A stretch of DNA of 64,000 bases, from assembly GCA_024516035.1 (NCBI GenBank), contig CM044959.1, forward strand, positions 27,802,605 through 27,866,604, written 5' to 3'. This DNA is from Bactericera cockerelli (lineage: Eukaryota > Arthropoda > Insecta > Hemiptera > Triozidae). The position numbers and the translations under genes are program-made. Below, one piece after another: positions 24,656 through 36,290 of the stretch (the stretch's first letter is position 1; each line of letters starts with the position of its first letter). The notes beneath the pieces are model-generated. The model saw nothing but the letters and a program-made list of their open reading frames with translations. It was not told the DNA's origin and made no database searches.

Positions 24656-25198
24656 ATACTATTAGATAATTATTATTTGTATGTCCTTTTATAACAAACT
24701 TTCCTATGAATAAAATTACAGTCGGACCTGGATAAACAGGACTTGTGTAAGAAGGAAACCTGGATAAACTCGTAGTCCTCAGAGAGGTTTCCCGCTTTAA
24801 AAAAAAACTTTTTGAGCAGGAAACTTTTATATGTTTGTATACCTAAGCAGGAAAATGTTGCAGGAAAATAATTCCTGGTTTTCCAAGACTTCATATGTAA
24901 AGCACCTTCTTACTGTGGTAAAATGAGAACGAGTATAATATTATGTAACTATAGTATAGTAATGTTTTATTTAGATTTAGACTATCGGCTCGAGACATGG
25001 AGTCCCATTACGCTAACGCTGACTACAGACTTTTTCTCTTTGTCTTTGATATGCTGAAATTATTAAATGGGTAAACATTTTCATCAGTTATGTAGGAATA
25101 GAATATGTACCGTAAATGTGGCACATCCACTAATTATCAATTTGGGAAGTATCTATTTTATACCTAAGTATAGAGAGTAGTATTTTATACCTAAGTAT

Positions 25199-25522
25199 TG
25201 AGCGCGATTTGCTCAGTGGTTAAGCACTCGCTTTCCATGCGTAAGGTCCCGGGTTCGATCCCCCGTGCCAACAAAAATTTGTATTCTTAATTAGGTTACA
25301 ATTGTTTGTAAGGAATACCTTCCGGTGCGCTCGTGTTGACCCGGACCTAATTGGGAAGTATTGTGTCACTTCTCGCCCATCAGAGGGGAGGCATACTACG
25401 GGATGGGAAGGCTACAAAACAGACCACAAGCGTCTACAGTAGCTCCTGTTTCATGGCTACCAAATAAAAAATGCTGTGAAACACTCATCTTTAAAAAAAA
25501 AAAAACAAAAAAAAAAAAAAAA
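25199..25522 (+). repeat. SINE-C copy (tRNA-derived, A-rich tail)
   Basis: The head TTGAGCGCGATTTGCTCAGT is followed by the B box GGGTTCGATCCCC. The body has ACCTTCCGGTGCGCTCGTG and GGGAAGTATTGTGTCACTTC. It ends in an A-rich tail at 25492-25522. A shorter relative is at 56745-56915. The head is unlike that of SINE-A. Confidence 0.85.
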
Positions 25523-25687
25523 TAACAAATATTTCTTTACGAATAATAATCAAACTCACGATCAAAAGCAGACCCTACTTAGATGACAAGCGTAGGTAGA
25601 GTAGGTTCCTGTTTTCACAGGGAAAATTGGTGAAGCTTGTGTTATTTATTTTTAATCATAACTAGCGGGCTGCACCCGCTTCGCCAA

Positions 25688-25928
25688 GCCATCACACACC
25701 ACACCCACACACCACATACACACATCGACACACACACCCATCCACACACAAACACATCCACACACACACACACCCATCCACACACAAAACACATCCACAC
25801 ACACACACACACACACACACATCCACATCCACATGCACACGCACACCCATACACAGACACCCACCCAAACACACAACACACCCACACACATCACACATAC
25901 ACACACCCATCCACAAACACACACACAT

Positions 25929-25963
<35 letters not shown>

Positions 25964-25968
25964 ACCCA

Positions 25969-26002
<34 letters not shown>

Positions 26003-26082
26003 CACAACACACCACACACAAACCACACACACACCACACACAAACCACACACATACACACACACCCATCCACACACACAGAT

Positions 26083-26149
<67 letters not shown>
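25688..26149. repeat. (CA)n / CACACCCAT-type array, about 460 bp
   Basis: Long runs of CA are broken by CACCCATCCA, ACATCCA and ACCACAC variants. Several six-frame ORFs of His-Thr or Cys-Val repeats cover it; these are artefacts of the repeat. Confidence 0.97.
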
Positions 26150-26150
<1 letters not shown>

Positions 26151-26315
26151 CATCGCTGTAAATTTCAAAATCCCGAGCCAAATCTATCATAGCGGATATT
26201 GATAATGTAGCAAACTGGCCTATATTTTGATAACGGTTTGTCAGAATATGGCAACAAAGGCCTCAAATAAAAGCATGTGATGTTCTGAGACAGTTTTACA
26301 ATATAAAAAATATAG

Positions 26316-26760
26316 GTCCTCGCGATAAATTTTAAGTTCCGCGCTGGAATCTGTTAAAAAACGTGAAAAGTCTGAATAAAAGGTAGAAATTTCGAACATT
26401 CTGGCTTATATCTCAAGAACGGTACGTCAGAATGTGGCCTCAAATGTATTAATTGAAAGCTTGTTTTGTCTAATTTGTTATTAAATAATAAAAAATATAG
26501 GTCCTCGCGATAAATTTTAAGTTCCATGCTGGAATCTGTTAAAAAAACGTGAAAAGTCTGAAAAAAAGGTCAAAATTTCGAACATTCTGGCTTATATCTC
26601 CAGAACGGTACGTCAGAATGTGGCCTAAAATGAATTAAATGAAAGCTAATTTTGTCTTATGTGTTATTAAATAATAAAAAATATAGGTCCTCGCGATAGA
26701 TTTCAAGTTCCAGGGCAAAGACTGTCTTAAAATCGGACCCTTCCTCAAGGAAATACTTGA
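26316..26760. repeat. Helitron-internal tandem repeats, about 185-bp unit
   Basis: GTCCTCGCGATAAATTTTAA starts a unit at about 26316, 26501 and 26687. The first two units share TCGAACATTCTGGCTTATAT and GGTACGTCAGAATGTGGCC; the third is partial. Confidence 0.85.
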
Positions 26761-27604
26761 GGAAGGTCATAACTCAAGGACGGTTTGGAATTTCGGACTT
26801 TTGATAGTTTTCCTGATACCGTACGGCCATTTTACTTGGGGTCATCTCTCATCAATTTTTCGCTATCTCTTACCGTTTCGCCTAAACAATTCCCGCACAC
26901 AAAGATACAAAGATACAAAGCCCGTCCATATTTCTCATTTATATATAGAGAAAAGATACAAAGATACAAAGTCCGTCCATATTTCTCATTTATATACAGT
27001 ATGTCTCAGAAGTCCTGGCAATGGCCTCATAACTTTTGAATGGGTACGAATTTTTGGATTCTGTTTGTTTCTAAGGATAGGAAGTGCCCTATGGCCGATT
27101 CACTGGTGATGTCAAAATCCAGGTTCGAACCCCGAAAGTGGCACTTTTTTGATAAAAATGGCCATTTCTTGAGAAATTTAAATGAGAAGGTATTTTTTTA
27201 ATTTCATATTATTAATTAACAGCTAAAAATACTGCATTCCTTAAAAAATAAATATTCTATCACTATCAGTGGCGGAGCTATGGTGGTTTCAAACTTAAAA
27301 ATCTGGTTTTTTGAGACACCCTGTAGCTTTGGTACTGCGGGACTCAATACAGTCCTCAATGATTTAAATGACGAAAAAAGTGTCTTAGAAGTACTGAAAT
27401 GGATAAAACTCCGATATATCACCTCCATCAGTGCCGGAGAGCAAAGTGTTTAAAGTCAATAATACTTGTAAGATCACATTTTACCTATTATTTACCTAGG
27501 CTTCAATTATCCACCATACAAACACACAACCTTCACCAAATCGCAACTTTAGTGGGTATCACAGCATTACAAGTCTAGTATAAGTAAGTATCCCTCATTC
27601 TTTC

Positions 27605-27765
27605 GAATTTCATTTAACCAGTAATGCCACCACTGATTGCTATTCTCAATTAAAGTATTTACTCATTTGTCTTGATGAGGTTGAGTGAACCGCCAACACA
27701 CCCAGCCACATAATCGAGTTATAATATTTCCCACCGAGAATCGAACCCGCAGTCTCATTAGTGAA
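27605..27765 (-). repeat. degenerate SINE-A copy
   Basis: On the minus strand, a B box (GGGTTCGATTCTCGG) is followed by AGTGGTGGCATTACTGG. It lies in the unique centre of the 1.7-kb inverted-repeat element. Confidence 0.6.
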
Positions 27766-28110
27766 TCTAGAAAGGGACACATTGGAGAAGAAACTCATTG
27801 CAATGCCATGAGGATCGAAGAGAGTAAACTTTTAAATCAAATAAATATTTAAGTAGGTACCTACCTAGGTTCAGGAGTGAACTAATTTTGAACCTGCATG
27901 GTCCCGAATCAGGTTGACTCAAATCCATAATACATAAGTTATTAGGAAATAAACAGGTAGGTAACTAATATGAATGTGGATAGTTAGATATGTAGTTAAT
28001 AGATAAATAAATCTGTTTCTCTTCACTTAACTAAGAGTTGAAGTTTGAAAACAATAATGTAGTAGGTAGGTACCTACCTACACATTTTACTCAAATAATC
28101 AATATCTATT

Positions 28111-28137
28111 TGTTGTTGTTGTTGTTGTTGTTGTTGT
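28111..28137. repeat. (GTT)n microsatellite
   Basis: About nine tandem TTG/GTT triplets. Confidence 0.9.
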
Positions 28138-28706
28138 CGTCATTCTAACAATTGTTCACAAACTAAAGTTGTTATCGAACCCTTTTTCACTTCAAGACAA
28201 TGCAACTAATAAAAATAGATTATTGTCATGAAAATAGGTCATTGTTCTCCAACCCTCCGGCACTGATGGAGGTGATATATCGGAGTTTTATCCATTTCAG
28301 TACTTCTAAGACACTTTTTTCGTCATTTTAAATCATTGAGGACTGTATTGAGTCCCGCGGTACCAAAGCTACAGGGTGTCTAAAAAAACCAGATTTTTAA
28401 GTTTGAAACCACCATAGCTCCGCCACTGATAGTAATAGAAAATTTATTTTTTTAGGAATGCAGTATTTTTAGCTGTTAATTAATAATATGAAATTAAAAA
28501 AATACCTTCTCATTTAAATTTCTCAAGAAATGGCCATTTTTATCAAAAAAGTGCCACTTTCGGGGTTCGAACCTGGATTTTGACATCACCAGTGAATCGG
28601 CCATAGGGCACTTCCTATCCTTAGAAACAAACAGAATCCAAAAATTCGTACCCATTCAAAAGTTATGAGGCCATTGCCAGGACTTCTGAGACATACTGTA
28701 TAGAGA

Positions 28707-30392
28707 TTATACATATTAAAATTTCTATACCTGCCAAAGATGTGTTTACTGTGGCTATGGAACGTGTATATCATCAAGTCTGGCATATCATCTTTTCTAT
28801 GTAAGATGTACTAAGGGTGTCCAAGTTTTATTTTTATATTTTAAAAAATATATGTTTTTTATACTTAGAATCAACTGTAGGAAACAAATTATACTAAGCA
28901 TACCTACTAAGACTAAAATAATCTCAGGAAATGTTTTGAAAAATGAATTACTTACATGAAATTTTTCTCTCCTGAAAAGAAAACTTTAAACTTTATACCT
29001 ACTAAAAATGAAGTGAAACTAGTTGTTATGTCTTTATGTATTATATTACTGAAATAAATTTCCTAAGTAGGTGCCAAAATTCTATAATAACTAACATTTC
29101 GTACCTAATGCCATTGAAAATTGAGTTTTTATTTTACCCGTATGTCCGTTCAACGGAATTCTTCGAAAAATGATCTGTGAGTATTTTTGTCTTAGAATGT
29201 CTCCTAAAACTGTTTCTGAATTTTTCAACAAAAAACACGTAGACACCTTGTATGAGCTACTACGTTTGACGTACATACTCACAATATTATTATTATCTTT
29301 TTGTATGAATATCGAGCATTATGTACGACCCCTTGAACATATTGTGTTTTGTATGCTATGAAACGGAGCCCCAATATATGAAAAGAAAAGGAAAAATATA
29401 TTGGTAAAATTGATAGAGTGCGAGATAGGTAGATTTACGAAGATAAAGAGAGATGGAAGAACGTAGATGGGAAGGGAGAGAGATAGTGGGAGTGAGTACG
29501 AGATTTTAATAAACACAAAATTTATTGTAAGGAGTGATGAAAAATGAAATGCGGGCTTGGCACATGAGAGATGAGATATTGAATATAGGAAAGAATTGAA
29601 AAGAGATTGAGAAAAGAGGAAATATAATGAAAAGGTTCAAAAGAGAGCTGAGAGAGAAAAGCAGGGAGAGAAGAAGAGAAGAGAGGGAGAGAGAGAAAGA
29701 GAGCTAGGTTATGTGTGAAAAGGAATAGAAGATATCGAAATGAGAAAAAAGATATTAATCAAAGTTTGATAATCTTCTTTTCTTTTGCTCTTCCGTGACG
29801 TAATTGAAAAACTCAAAATCTGGAGCAGTATTGCGAGAAACGCAAAATAGAAAATATCAACCTTACATTAGATACACACAAATAAATAAGGTACATTGAT
29901 TGAAGATGGGTTAAATTTGAGGGGTAGATATTAGAGTTCTGATCACCTATGATCACCTGCCGTCAATTTGAGGGTAAATTATGTTTGTTTTAGCATTACA
30001 CCTATAAAAGTTTAGGTATCTACCCAGCATAACAATTATTTTAGTTTGGACCCAAAATCGAACCAAGAACTTGAGAGTAACAAGATCTACTCTGAAAATT
30101 CATCGTAAATAAAAATAAATAACAAATTATGCTTTCAATGTAAATAAAAGAAGTGTATGTAAATAAATTTGATTAAAGAGCCAATAGTAAATATTTCTTA
30201 TCGTGGTATCTACATTGGTCTTTTGTACACAAAAATATTTTAATACATATTTCCTGTTTAAATTAACAATACCTCAATTACATATTATTATTAATATTAT
30301 CCTCTATTTCTCTCTCCTTCATCTCTATTTAGTCTTTTTACTTTTTATCACCTAGTTCATAATATTATATTGCCTGAAAAGTATACACTGTA
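28707..30392. other. GPCR intron, no feature seen
   Basis: AT-rich intron. A GA-rich stretch at 29560-29760 is low complexity. No gene or clear repeat. Confidence 0.4.
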
Positions 30393-30786
30393 TAGGGTTT
30401 CCGTTAAGTGGCATTTTGCACACTTATAGAAGACGTAAATGGTCCTATTTTGAATTCATCAACCTCGAACTAGCGACTCCTCAACTTGCATTGGGAAATT
30501 TACTCACAATATTAAGAAGGGAAAAGAGGAAAATTTCGAAGATTAAATAGCTCCTTTTTTAATCGTTTCGTATGCAACGAACTCTATTAGACACTTTACT
30601 AGATTGTCATTAATGCTCAGAAACCACAACAAAACGGACAAGGGTCTCGATCTGTGGGAAAAACAAGGATTTGACCATAACTTTTGAACAAAGCAAAATG
30701 CCTCATTGCTAGTTGGGCGTATATGATAGTTCATGGGGTGCCGTATATGTCCTTTAAATAAGTGAAATCGTTCCACGAACGCCCTG
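30393..30786. mobile_element. probable TA-flanked MITE
   Basis: The left end (TA then TAGGGTTTCCGTTAAGTGG) and right end (complement of CAGGGCGTTCGTGGAACG, then TA) form imperfect terminal inverted repeats. The length and form are like the other TA-flanked MITEs here. The ends have diverged. Confidence 0.6.
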
Positions 30787-32031
30787 TACAGATTACAGGT
30801 ATATTTACTGGACTAATCGTATAACTAAATAAATTTAACATAGGAAATATCATTCGCGTGGTTTTAATAGTGGATGGAGGATGGAGAATGTTGGATTGTT
30901 AAAAAATGGGAAGGGGCTCATTTGGAAATTTTTCAGTTGCCTTAGTACCAAAACCAGCGTGAAATAATTTATTAATACCTGGTATGTATTAGGGGAATAT
31001 GTATATTTTGTATTGTGTACATAAAATGATGACCAGATTTTCTCTGACTCAAAGCGGGACCGAGTACACTTTTTGTCGGGTTGGCTGCTATCGAAATTCT
31101 GTGACTTTCTAAACCTAAGTATACAATATACATAATACCTACATACATAATTATAATTGTATGTTTTGCAATGAGTTTGTCATTTTGTTGAACGCCTTAG
31201 CCCCAGTCCCTGTACAAAAAGTCCTCTGTCTGAATAGTGACCTTAAGAAGCGTCGCACGCGACTTTTTCAACACTGAAAAAATTGTAAAACATCTAAAAT
31301 AATTATTATTAGAAGGCCGGGTATTCAACTTTTTCAAAGGCCTCAGTTCAAGTTTTCTAGAAAATCTATCGAGAAACCGTTTCTAAGCGCACCTTTCATT
31401 TTTCAAGGTTTCAGCGTAAAACTTCTAGATACTTATCAAACAATAACTAAAGACCATCTTTGAAGATTTGACAAGAAAAAGAAGCCCATTTCCGAATTGT
31501 TTGTGCCACTATTTATGAGAAGGCCAATATTTGACAAGGGCCCCAAAACCAGGACCGCGATAATAGAAGTCTGTTCTTTTCATCCACAAACAGACGCGGC
31601 TAGTGGGAAAACTTTTTGGTGTGCAGCCACATAAATCGGATTAAAATGGGATTGAGAAGCTCTTTCAACACCTTTCTAATGTGTTTGAGTTTGTTTACCA
31701 TGCCAATCATAATAATTATGTATTAATTATTCATAATAGGTGATAATTTTCGTTGTGTACGAACTAGACTTGAGAAAATCCTCTCTGTTTCTTTTTCTTT
31801 TGGGGGTGCTGCAGTTCCGCAGCTCCTTAGCACCGGCCGAGTCTGTCCACAACGCAATTTTGCTCTTGACAGTAAGACTTATACAAATGTTAAAAATATA
31901 GAATTCATGCTTTAAAAATGATTTTGGTCTCTCTCGAGAGCCTAGCTTGGACCATCACCTCAGGTGGGCTAGTGCCGTGGAAATGCCAGTCTCCAAATAA
32001 AAGTTGGGGTAAAAACGTGCCTTTTACTTAC
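30787..32031. other. GPCR intron, no feature seen
   Basis: Unrecognised intron sequence. A fragment at 31510-31550 (GACAAGGGCCCCAAAACC) resembles part of repeat F. Confidence 0.4.
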
Positions 32032-32083
32032 ATTGTAGAGTGAAGATATGGTTAAACTTGACACGGGGCCTGCCACAGGTGCT
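32032..32083 (-). CDS. probable small GPCR N-terminal exon (52 nt)
   Basis: On the minus strand a good acceptor (TTTCATTTTTCAG) is followed by 52 nt and then a strong donor (CTCTACAAT|GTAAGTA). Read with one leading base it encodes APVAGPVSSLTISSLYN and joins in phase 0 to the exon at 12113 as SSLYN-DSVGPDNLT. This continues a Ser/Asn-rich extracellular tail and creates an N-D-S sequon at the join. The frame match and splice sites are the evidence; there is no homology. The start codon must lie further upstream, not identified here. An alternative AG two bases inside (exon start 32081) is possible. Confidence 0.55.
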
Positions 32084-32641
32084 CTGAAAAATGAAAATGA
32101 AAAAATTACTATTGTTTTGTATTATTAAAAAACTTTCCGTGCTCAAAGTTAATATATTCAAAATTAACAATTTTTTCCTGTTTTTTTTTTAACGCAAGTC
32201 GTAGATCTCTTTCTCTCTCTCTCTCTCTCTTTTGCGTACGCAGCGAATCGTTTGATTCAAAAGTCAAACAAATGGAAGAAAGGTTTTTTTTTTTTTTTTG
32301 TTAGTGAACAATCTCTTTCTCAAATAATATTATTTTACAGACAATGGTATCCTGGTAGATTTTTTTAATCCCTAATGAGGCGTCAGGTAATATCCTAAAA
32401 TCTACGAGAGTTAAAACAGTGTCAAATTACAAGTTCAGACCAAATAAGGTTCAGCCTGTAAAAGTAGTGGATACCTTCTAAACGGCCAAGTGTTACTAAC
32501 TATGTCTTTGGCAATTTCTATTTTGTTCCTTATAATCCTTAATGTACCTATATCTAAATTCCTCTAACTTGGCCGGTATATCACCTTGTGCTGAAGGCAA
32601 TAATAATGGATTTAAAAAAAAATAAGCGTTAGACAGCCTTT

Positions 32642-32722
32642 TTCTAGTATACTAATACCTTCTTCTAGTATACTAATACCTTCTTCTAGTATACTAATAC
32701 CTTCTTCTAGTATACTAATACC
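32642..32722. repeat. 21-bp tandem repeat x4
   Basis: TTCTAGTATACTAATACC recurs with starts at 32642, 32663, 32684 and 32705. It is nearly perfect and therefore young. Confidence 0.95.
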
Positions 32723-32734
32723 GTAAAGCAGTCA

Positions 32735-32865
32735 TCGTAACCGAGTAGGTTCAATTCCCAGCTGCTCAGACTTGGATGTCCGGGGTCCACTCATTACCTC
32801 GTGAGGAAAACTAAGTGGCTATTTGTATAAATAACTACCAGGCGGTATTATGAGAAGGAAAATAA
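32735..32865 (+). repeat. SINE-A fragment
   Basis: Contains GGTTCAATTCCCAGCTGC, GGATGTCCGGGGTCCACTCA, CCTCGTGAGG and GGCGGTATTA. Internally deleted and tailless. Confidence 0.7.
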
Positions 32866-33179
32866 TTTTATGGACGTTAGAAAAATATTCAGTTTTTTAT
32901 AGTAGGTACCAAGATACAACACTCAGCCACTTATTCCCTCTGAGATGAATAAACGACAAGAGTTTAACACAGATTAAAGTTATAGTTTATCAGCAAAGTG
33001 CCTCTGAACTGTGTACAATGACAAATGCGTCGCGGCGAGTAAATTGAGATCCTCTTGTGTTTTGAATTATGAGGAAAGTTAATTAAAATGCAAATCCGAC
33101 GGATTAGAAAGTTTTCATACCTAAACTAAATTTTAATAACACACGGAGATAAAGTTTATAGCTGGTTTGAAATTATTAT

Positions 33180-33340
33180 TATTATTATTATTATATAATT
33201 CTTTATTAGATACAAAAGGACATTATGTACATATAAATAATAATTTTAACAGTGAAAAATCAAAAAAACAATATATACAATAAAAATGAAAAAGAATAGA
33301 AAATATTTGAAAACATAAATGTCCTAACTAAAGGGCGGGT
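33180..33340 (-). mobile_element. LINE 3'-end fragment (repeat family at 57078)
   Basis: On the minus strand TAACCCGCCCTTTAGTTAGGA is followed by a T-rich 3' UTR and a TTTGTATCTAATAAAGAAT end with AATAAA, then a run of (TAA)n. It matches the 3' piece at 57078-57285 and the short plus-strand piece at 47890. Confidence 0.65.
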
Positions 33341-34066
33341 TATTAAAAGTGAAAGAATATCATACCTACCAAGGAATTTAATGATGAGAACTTATCGTCA
33401 GCAAATGATAACTTTTCCTGTAATTTGACGGTAGAATCACATTGAAGACTCCTAGGTATTGTTAAAGTCACGCGAACCCACGCAAACAAAATTTCGCTCT
33501 CGTAAATACGATGGCGCAATTTCTCACGTGTAATTTTCGGTACTTTCGATTGAGAAGAATAGCTTGATGCCGCTTCTGAATTTAACTGAAACTGGCGAGA
33601 AAGAAAAATTAAGTTCAAAAAACATACCGAAAAAGCCACGGTGAGTAATTTGCCCCCCCTCCCCCTCAGAGTTCGCGCCTGCGCCCTCGTGGCGCTACTA
33701 CACAAACAAGTGTTCGTCGAAAACATGCTTGATATTTTAGACATGAAGATTCGGTTGCAGGATGATCCATTGGTTTCTTGATCAGTAGTTCCTGGGTTCG
33801 ACTACTGAGCGGTGGATGTAACCGTGATCTCATGAAACAAACACTTCAGCCGAGTATATTATTCTGAAATATCAGGCCATTGAGAAACTGCGGATTGAGG
33901 CTGCTCTCTTCAAGTTCAACAAGTGTTACCCTCTTTCCACTATCTGAACACGCAGGAAGAGTTGACATTTAGCCAAATTTTAATGTATTCATCCTCTTAA
34001 CCTGCGCAATTATCTTGAAAGTCGTAAATAGGTAATTTTATTAGTTAAACTGAAATTTATGTTTTA
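33341..34066. other. stretch with an unassigned ORF
   Basis: A minus-strand ORF (33343-33744, 133 codons) has no recognised domain and its C-terminus abuts the LINE fragment; I do not call it a gene. GC content rises near 33650-33710. The rest is unremarkable. Confidence 0.3.
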
Positions 34067-34304
34067 CTAGCGGGCTGTCGCCCGCTTTGCGAGCCGAGGC
34101 ATGGCCGTGAAAGCAAAAAATCCTTTTTCGCCAATGGCAGGTGTTGAAGTGGAAGTTTCTAAAAATCCCGTCTTATTGCACATCTAGACTATAAGACAAA
34201 GCTACCTACCAAATTTCAGCTTTCTAGGACTTACGGTTTGGGCTGTAGAGCGATGATCAGTCAGTGGTCAGTTAGTCAGTGACTTTGACATTTATATATA
34301 GAGA
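34067..34304 (-). mobile_element. short non-autonomous Helitron
   Basis: Minus-strand twin of 13806-14038: 5' TCTCTATATATAAATGTCA after an A, and 3' hairpin with CTAG before a T. It is 238 bp and non-coding. The 5' TCTCTATATATAAATG is shared with the larger Helitron at 25662-28706. Confidence 0.88.
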
Positions 34305-34317
34305 TAAAGAGCATATT

Positions 34318-34890
34318 TTTACTTTCCTTATCCAGCTTATCCAATAGAAAGGAAAGTAATGGAATGACCCAAAATTTTCGATATTCAGTTTTTTCACATT
34401 TCTGGACGAATCATAGCCGCAAGATACCAAAAAAGTTGTTTTCAGTTATTGGTCCGTGTGTGTGTCAAGAACGGTAAGAGCTAGAGACCTGAAATTTAGT
34501 ATGTAGACCTCATTTATAGAGAGGACGCGACACAAAACTTTTCGGTGCCGCCAATGGCGGCCTTTAGGACACCTGGCGGCGTTTGGTGGTTCTGACTAAA
34601 CGATAACAGATACGAAAAAATTATAAGGACAACTTTTTCTTACAATCAAAAAATAATAGGTGTTTTCAGCTATTGGTCCGTGTGTGTGTCTGTCTGTAAA
34701 CAAGTTATCTCAAAAACGGTAAGAGCTAGAGACCTGAAATTTGGTATGTTGACCTCATTTTTAGAGAGAACGCGACACGAAACTTTTCGATAAGATTTTT
34801 TTATGATATCTTGAACATTTTGGACCTCGGCCCCAATTTACCGGTATTTTGGCGGGGACCCGCTTTGACTAACTTTATTATTATTCATAG
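34318..34890 (+). repeat. repeat I copy with internal duplication
   Basis: Starts TTTTACTTTCCTTATCC. It contains CACATTTCTGGACGAATCAT and two copies, about 230 bp apart, of TATTGGTCCGTGTGTGTGTC plus GGTAAGAGCTAGAGACCTG. The relative at 10377 has one copy. Confidence 0.65.
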
Positions 34891-35482
34891 TATAAGATGG
34901 AGGTTGTGACGATTAAATCCAATAATTAGAGGCGCTCACTACGAATTTGGCATTCATTTTTTTGCTATCTGTTACCGTTGTGAGTCACCAGACGAGAAAT
35001 TTTACTTATTTTCGGGGGATAAGGAAGGTCGTGATATATCACACCAGATGTTTTTAAACTACCTATGTATACTTAATATGACAATTGTTTGAAGCCTTGT
35101 TTTTCGTGTACCATTACATGTGAATGTCTAACTTAAGAACGTCCAGATCTAGTACCTATGTACATTATTTTACAAATAAGTTTTAAATTTGAAGAAAAAT
35201 CCCTCAAAATAATAATATCCATCCATGGGAAGTCAAAGTGAAAATTTCTCGGCTGATGATAAAACGAGGTGCTGACTTTATTGTCTCCTACCGCTGAGTG
35301 AGGTAAGCACACTGGAACGAATGTGTCACGTGGGATGACAATTTGTCCTTCTGTCAAAATTGAATTTGAATATTATCATCTCGGCAAGTCAGTAGAGCAG
35401 CCATATTGTTTTGAAATTCAGCAGATTTATTATTTATTTATTCTAATGTACCTACTTACCTAAATTTGGTGTTCAGATAGTA

Positions 35483-35697
35483 GGTACCTATATCTATACA
35501 AAATATATGTTTATGAAAATGGCGATATCAAAACGGTGGTCTGTAAATCATAGATGGAACTCGACATAATATCTAAATTCATTTTAGGTGATTGGTACCT
35601 ATACATAATATATGTTTATGAAAATAGCGATATCAAAACGGTGGTCTGTAAATCATAGATGGAACTCAACATAATATCTAAAGTCATTTTAGGTGAT
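35483..35697. repeat. tandem duplication, 111-bp unit x2
   Basis: The unit GGTACCTATA...ATTTTAGGTGAT, with ATATCAAAACGGTGGTCTG inside, starts at 35483 and 35594 with few mismatches. Confidence 0.9.
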
Positions 35698-36253
35698 CCT
35701 AACTCAATCTGATCCTGACGACACTTCTTCATACTTGCTAACTCCTAACTTACAACATATACATAAACTTTCTCAGTGGATTTCTTTTTCTCTGAAAATA
35801 AATCGATGGTTTTAATGATAAACAACTGCTATCGTCAGCACTTCAGATAACACTGCGTTGTGTTGTTGAATTGCTTTTTCCTTTGAAGCGTTTTTTTTTT
35901 TCCAATACCTACATATTGTTTTTGTTGGAATAATGAAATAGCTGAAACAGCATTTAAGGATATAGGCTGTTCGTCCATGTGGCATTTTCTTCTCAAAGAG
36001 TCTATTCTCCAATGCGTTAAAAACTCACAACTCTACACTATTTATTTCAATAGTTAGACAAAATAAATTCGTTCTTTATTTCTTTCTGAAAGACTTTAGC
36101 CGCTTAAGGTTTCTGTACTGTACATAAGATAATTATACATTACATGTATTTTTACCTATATATTTTTTAACTATTTGAGACCCAAAGAAGACTTTTTTCG
36201 ATCCTAAGTATGAACAGCCGGCACGGTGGCAATTCGGAGTTTAATAATTGTGA
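35698..36253. other. intergenic, no feature seen
   Basis: No recognisable gene or repeat. Confidence 0.4.
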
Positions 36254-36290
36254 TATCCTCCAAAAAATATCACTTCGTGACATAAAAAAT
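36254..36290. repeat. single terminus of the palindrome family
   Basis: TATCCTCCAAAAAATATCAC followed by TTCGTGAC resembles the ends of the elements at 2167, 11087 and 45113, again next to a GATATC word. No matching inverted arm was found nearby, so it may be a solo or decayed end. Confidence 0.45.

Larger units (their letters stand above)
26997..28698. mobile_element. 1.7-kb element with about 445-bp inverted repeats
   Basis: The arms 26997-27440 and 28254-28698 are reverse complements with few differences; the unique centre is about 813 bp. Each arm contains an entire 327-bp MITE (26997-27323 and 28372-28698), with ends CAGTATGTCTCAGAAGTCC and CAGGGTGTCT. A further 117 bp of inverted sequence lies inside each MITE. 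TATA flanks both outer ends. Removing the element and one TA restores a Helitron end identical to the tandem copy at 26935-26950. So the whole 1.7 kb lies at a single TA target. The centre carries a degenerate SINE-A and a (GTT)n run but no transposase. Confidence 0.85.
25662..28706 (-). mobile_element. Helitron, split by a 1.7-kb insertion
   Basis: On the minus strand the 3' end is a GC hairpin (GCGGGT-GCA-GCCCGC class) followed by TAG, so it finishes CTAG before a T (25662-25665). The 5' end is TCTCTATA at 28701-28706 after an A, giving the canonical A|T insertion. The body holds a CA-rich array (25688-26149), three 185-bp tandem units (26316-26760) and a 51-bp tandem duplication of the 5' end (about 26905-26996). 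The 5' end is interrupted by the inverted-repeat element at 26997-28698. No Rep/helicase ORF is present, so it is non-autonomous. It sits in a GPCR intron. Confidence 0.82.

Noticed and set aside
25199..25275. Possible tRNA gene (A and B boxes, cloverleaf-like)
   Set aside because: It is followed by a repeated body and A-rich tail that recur at 56745, so it is the head of a SINE; the same applies to the heads at 4235, 12127, 40284, 42945 and 59440.
25637..26192. Long ORFs of His-Thr and Cys-Val repeats on both strands
   Set aside because: They are translations of the (CA)n array inside a Helitron; every frame is open because the repeat has no stops.
33343..33744. 133-codon minus-strand ORF with a hydrophobic stretch
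   Set aside because: No known domain; its C-terminus runs into a LINE 3' fragment; a donor-like GTAGGT near the end does not give the phase needed for the 52-nt receptor exon.
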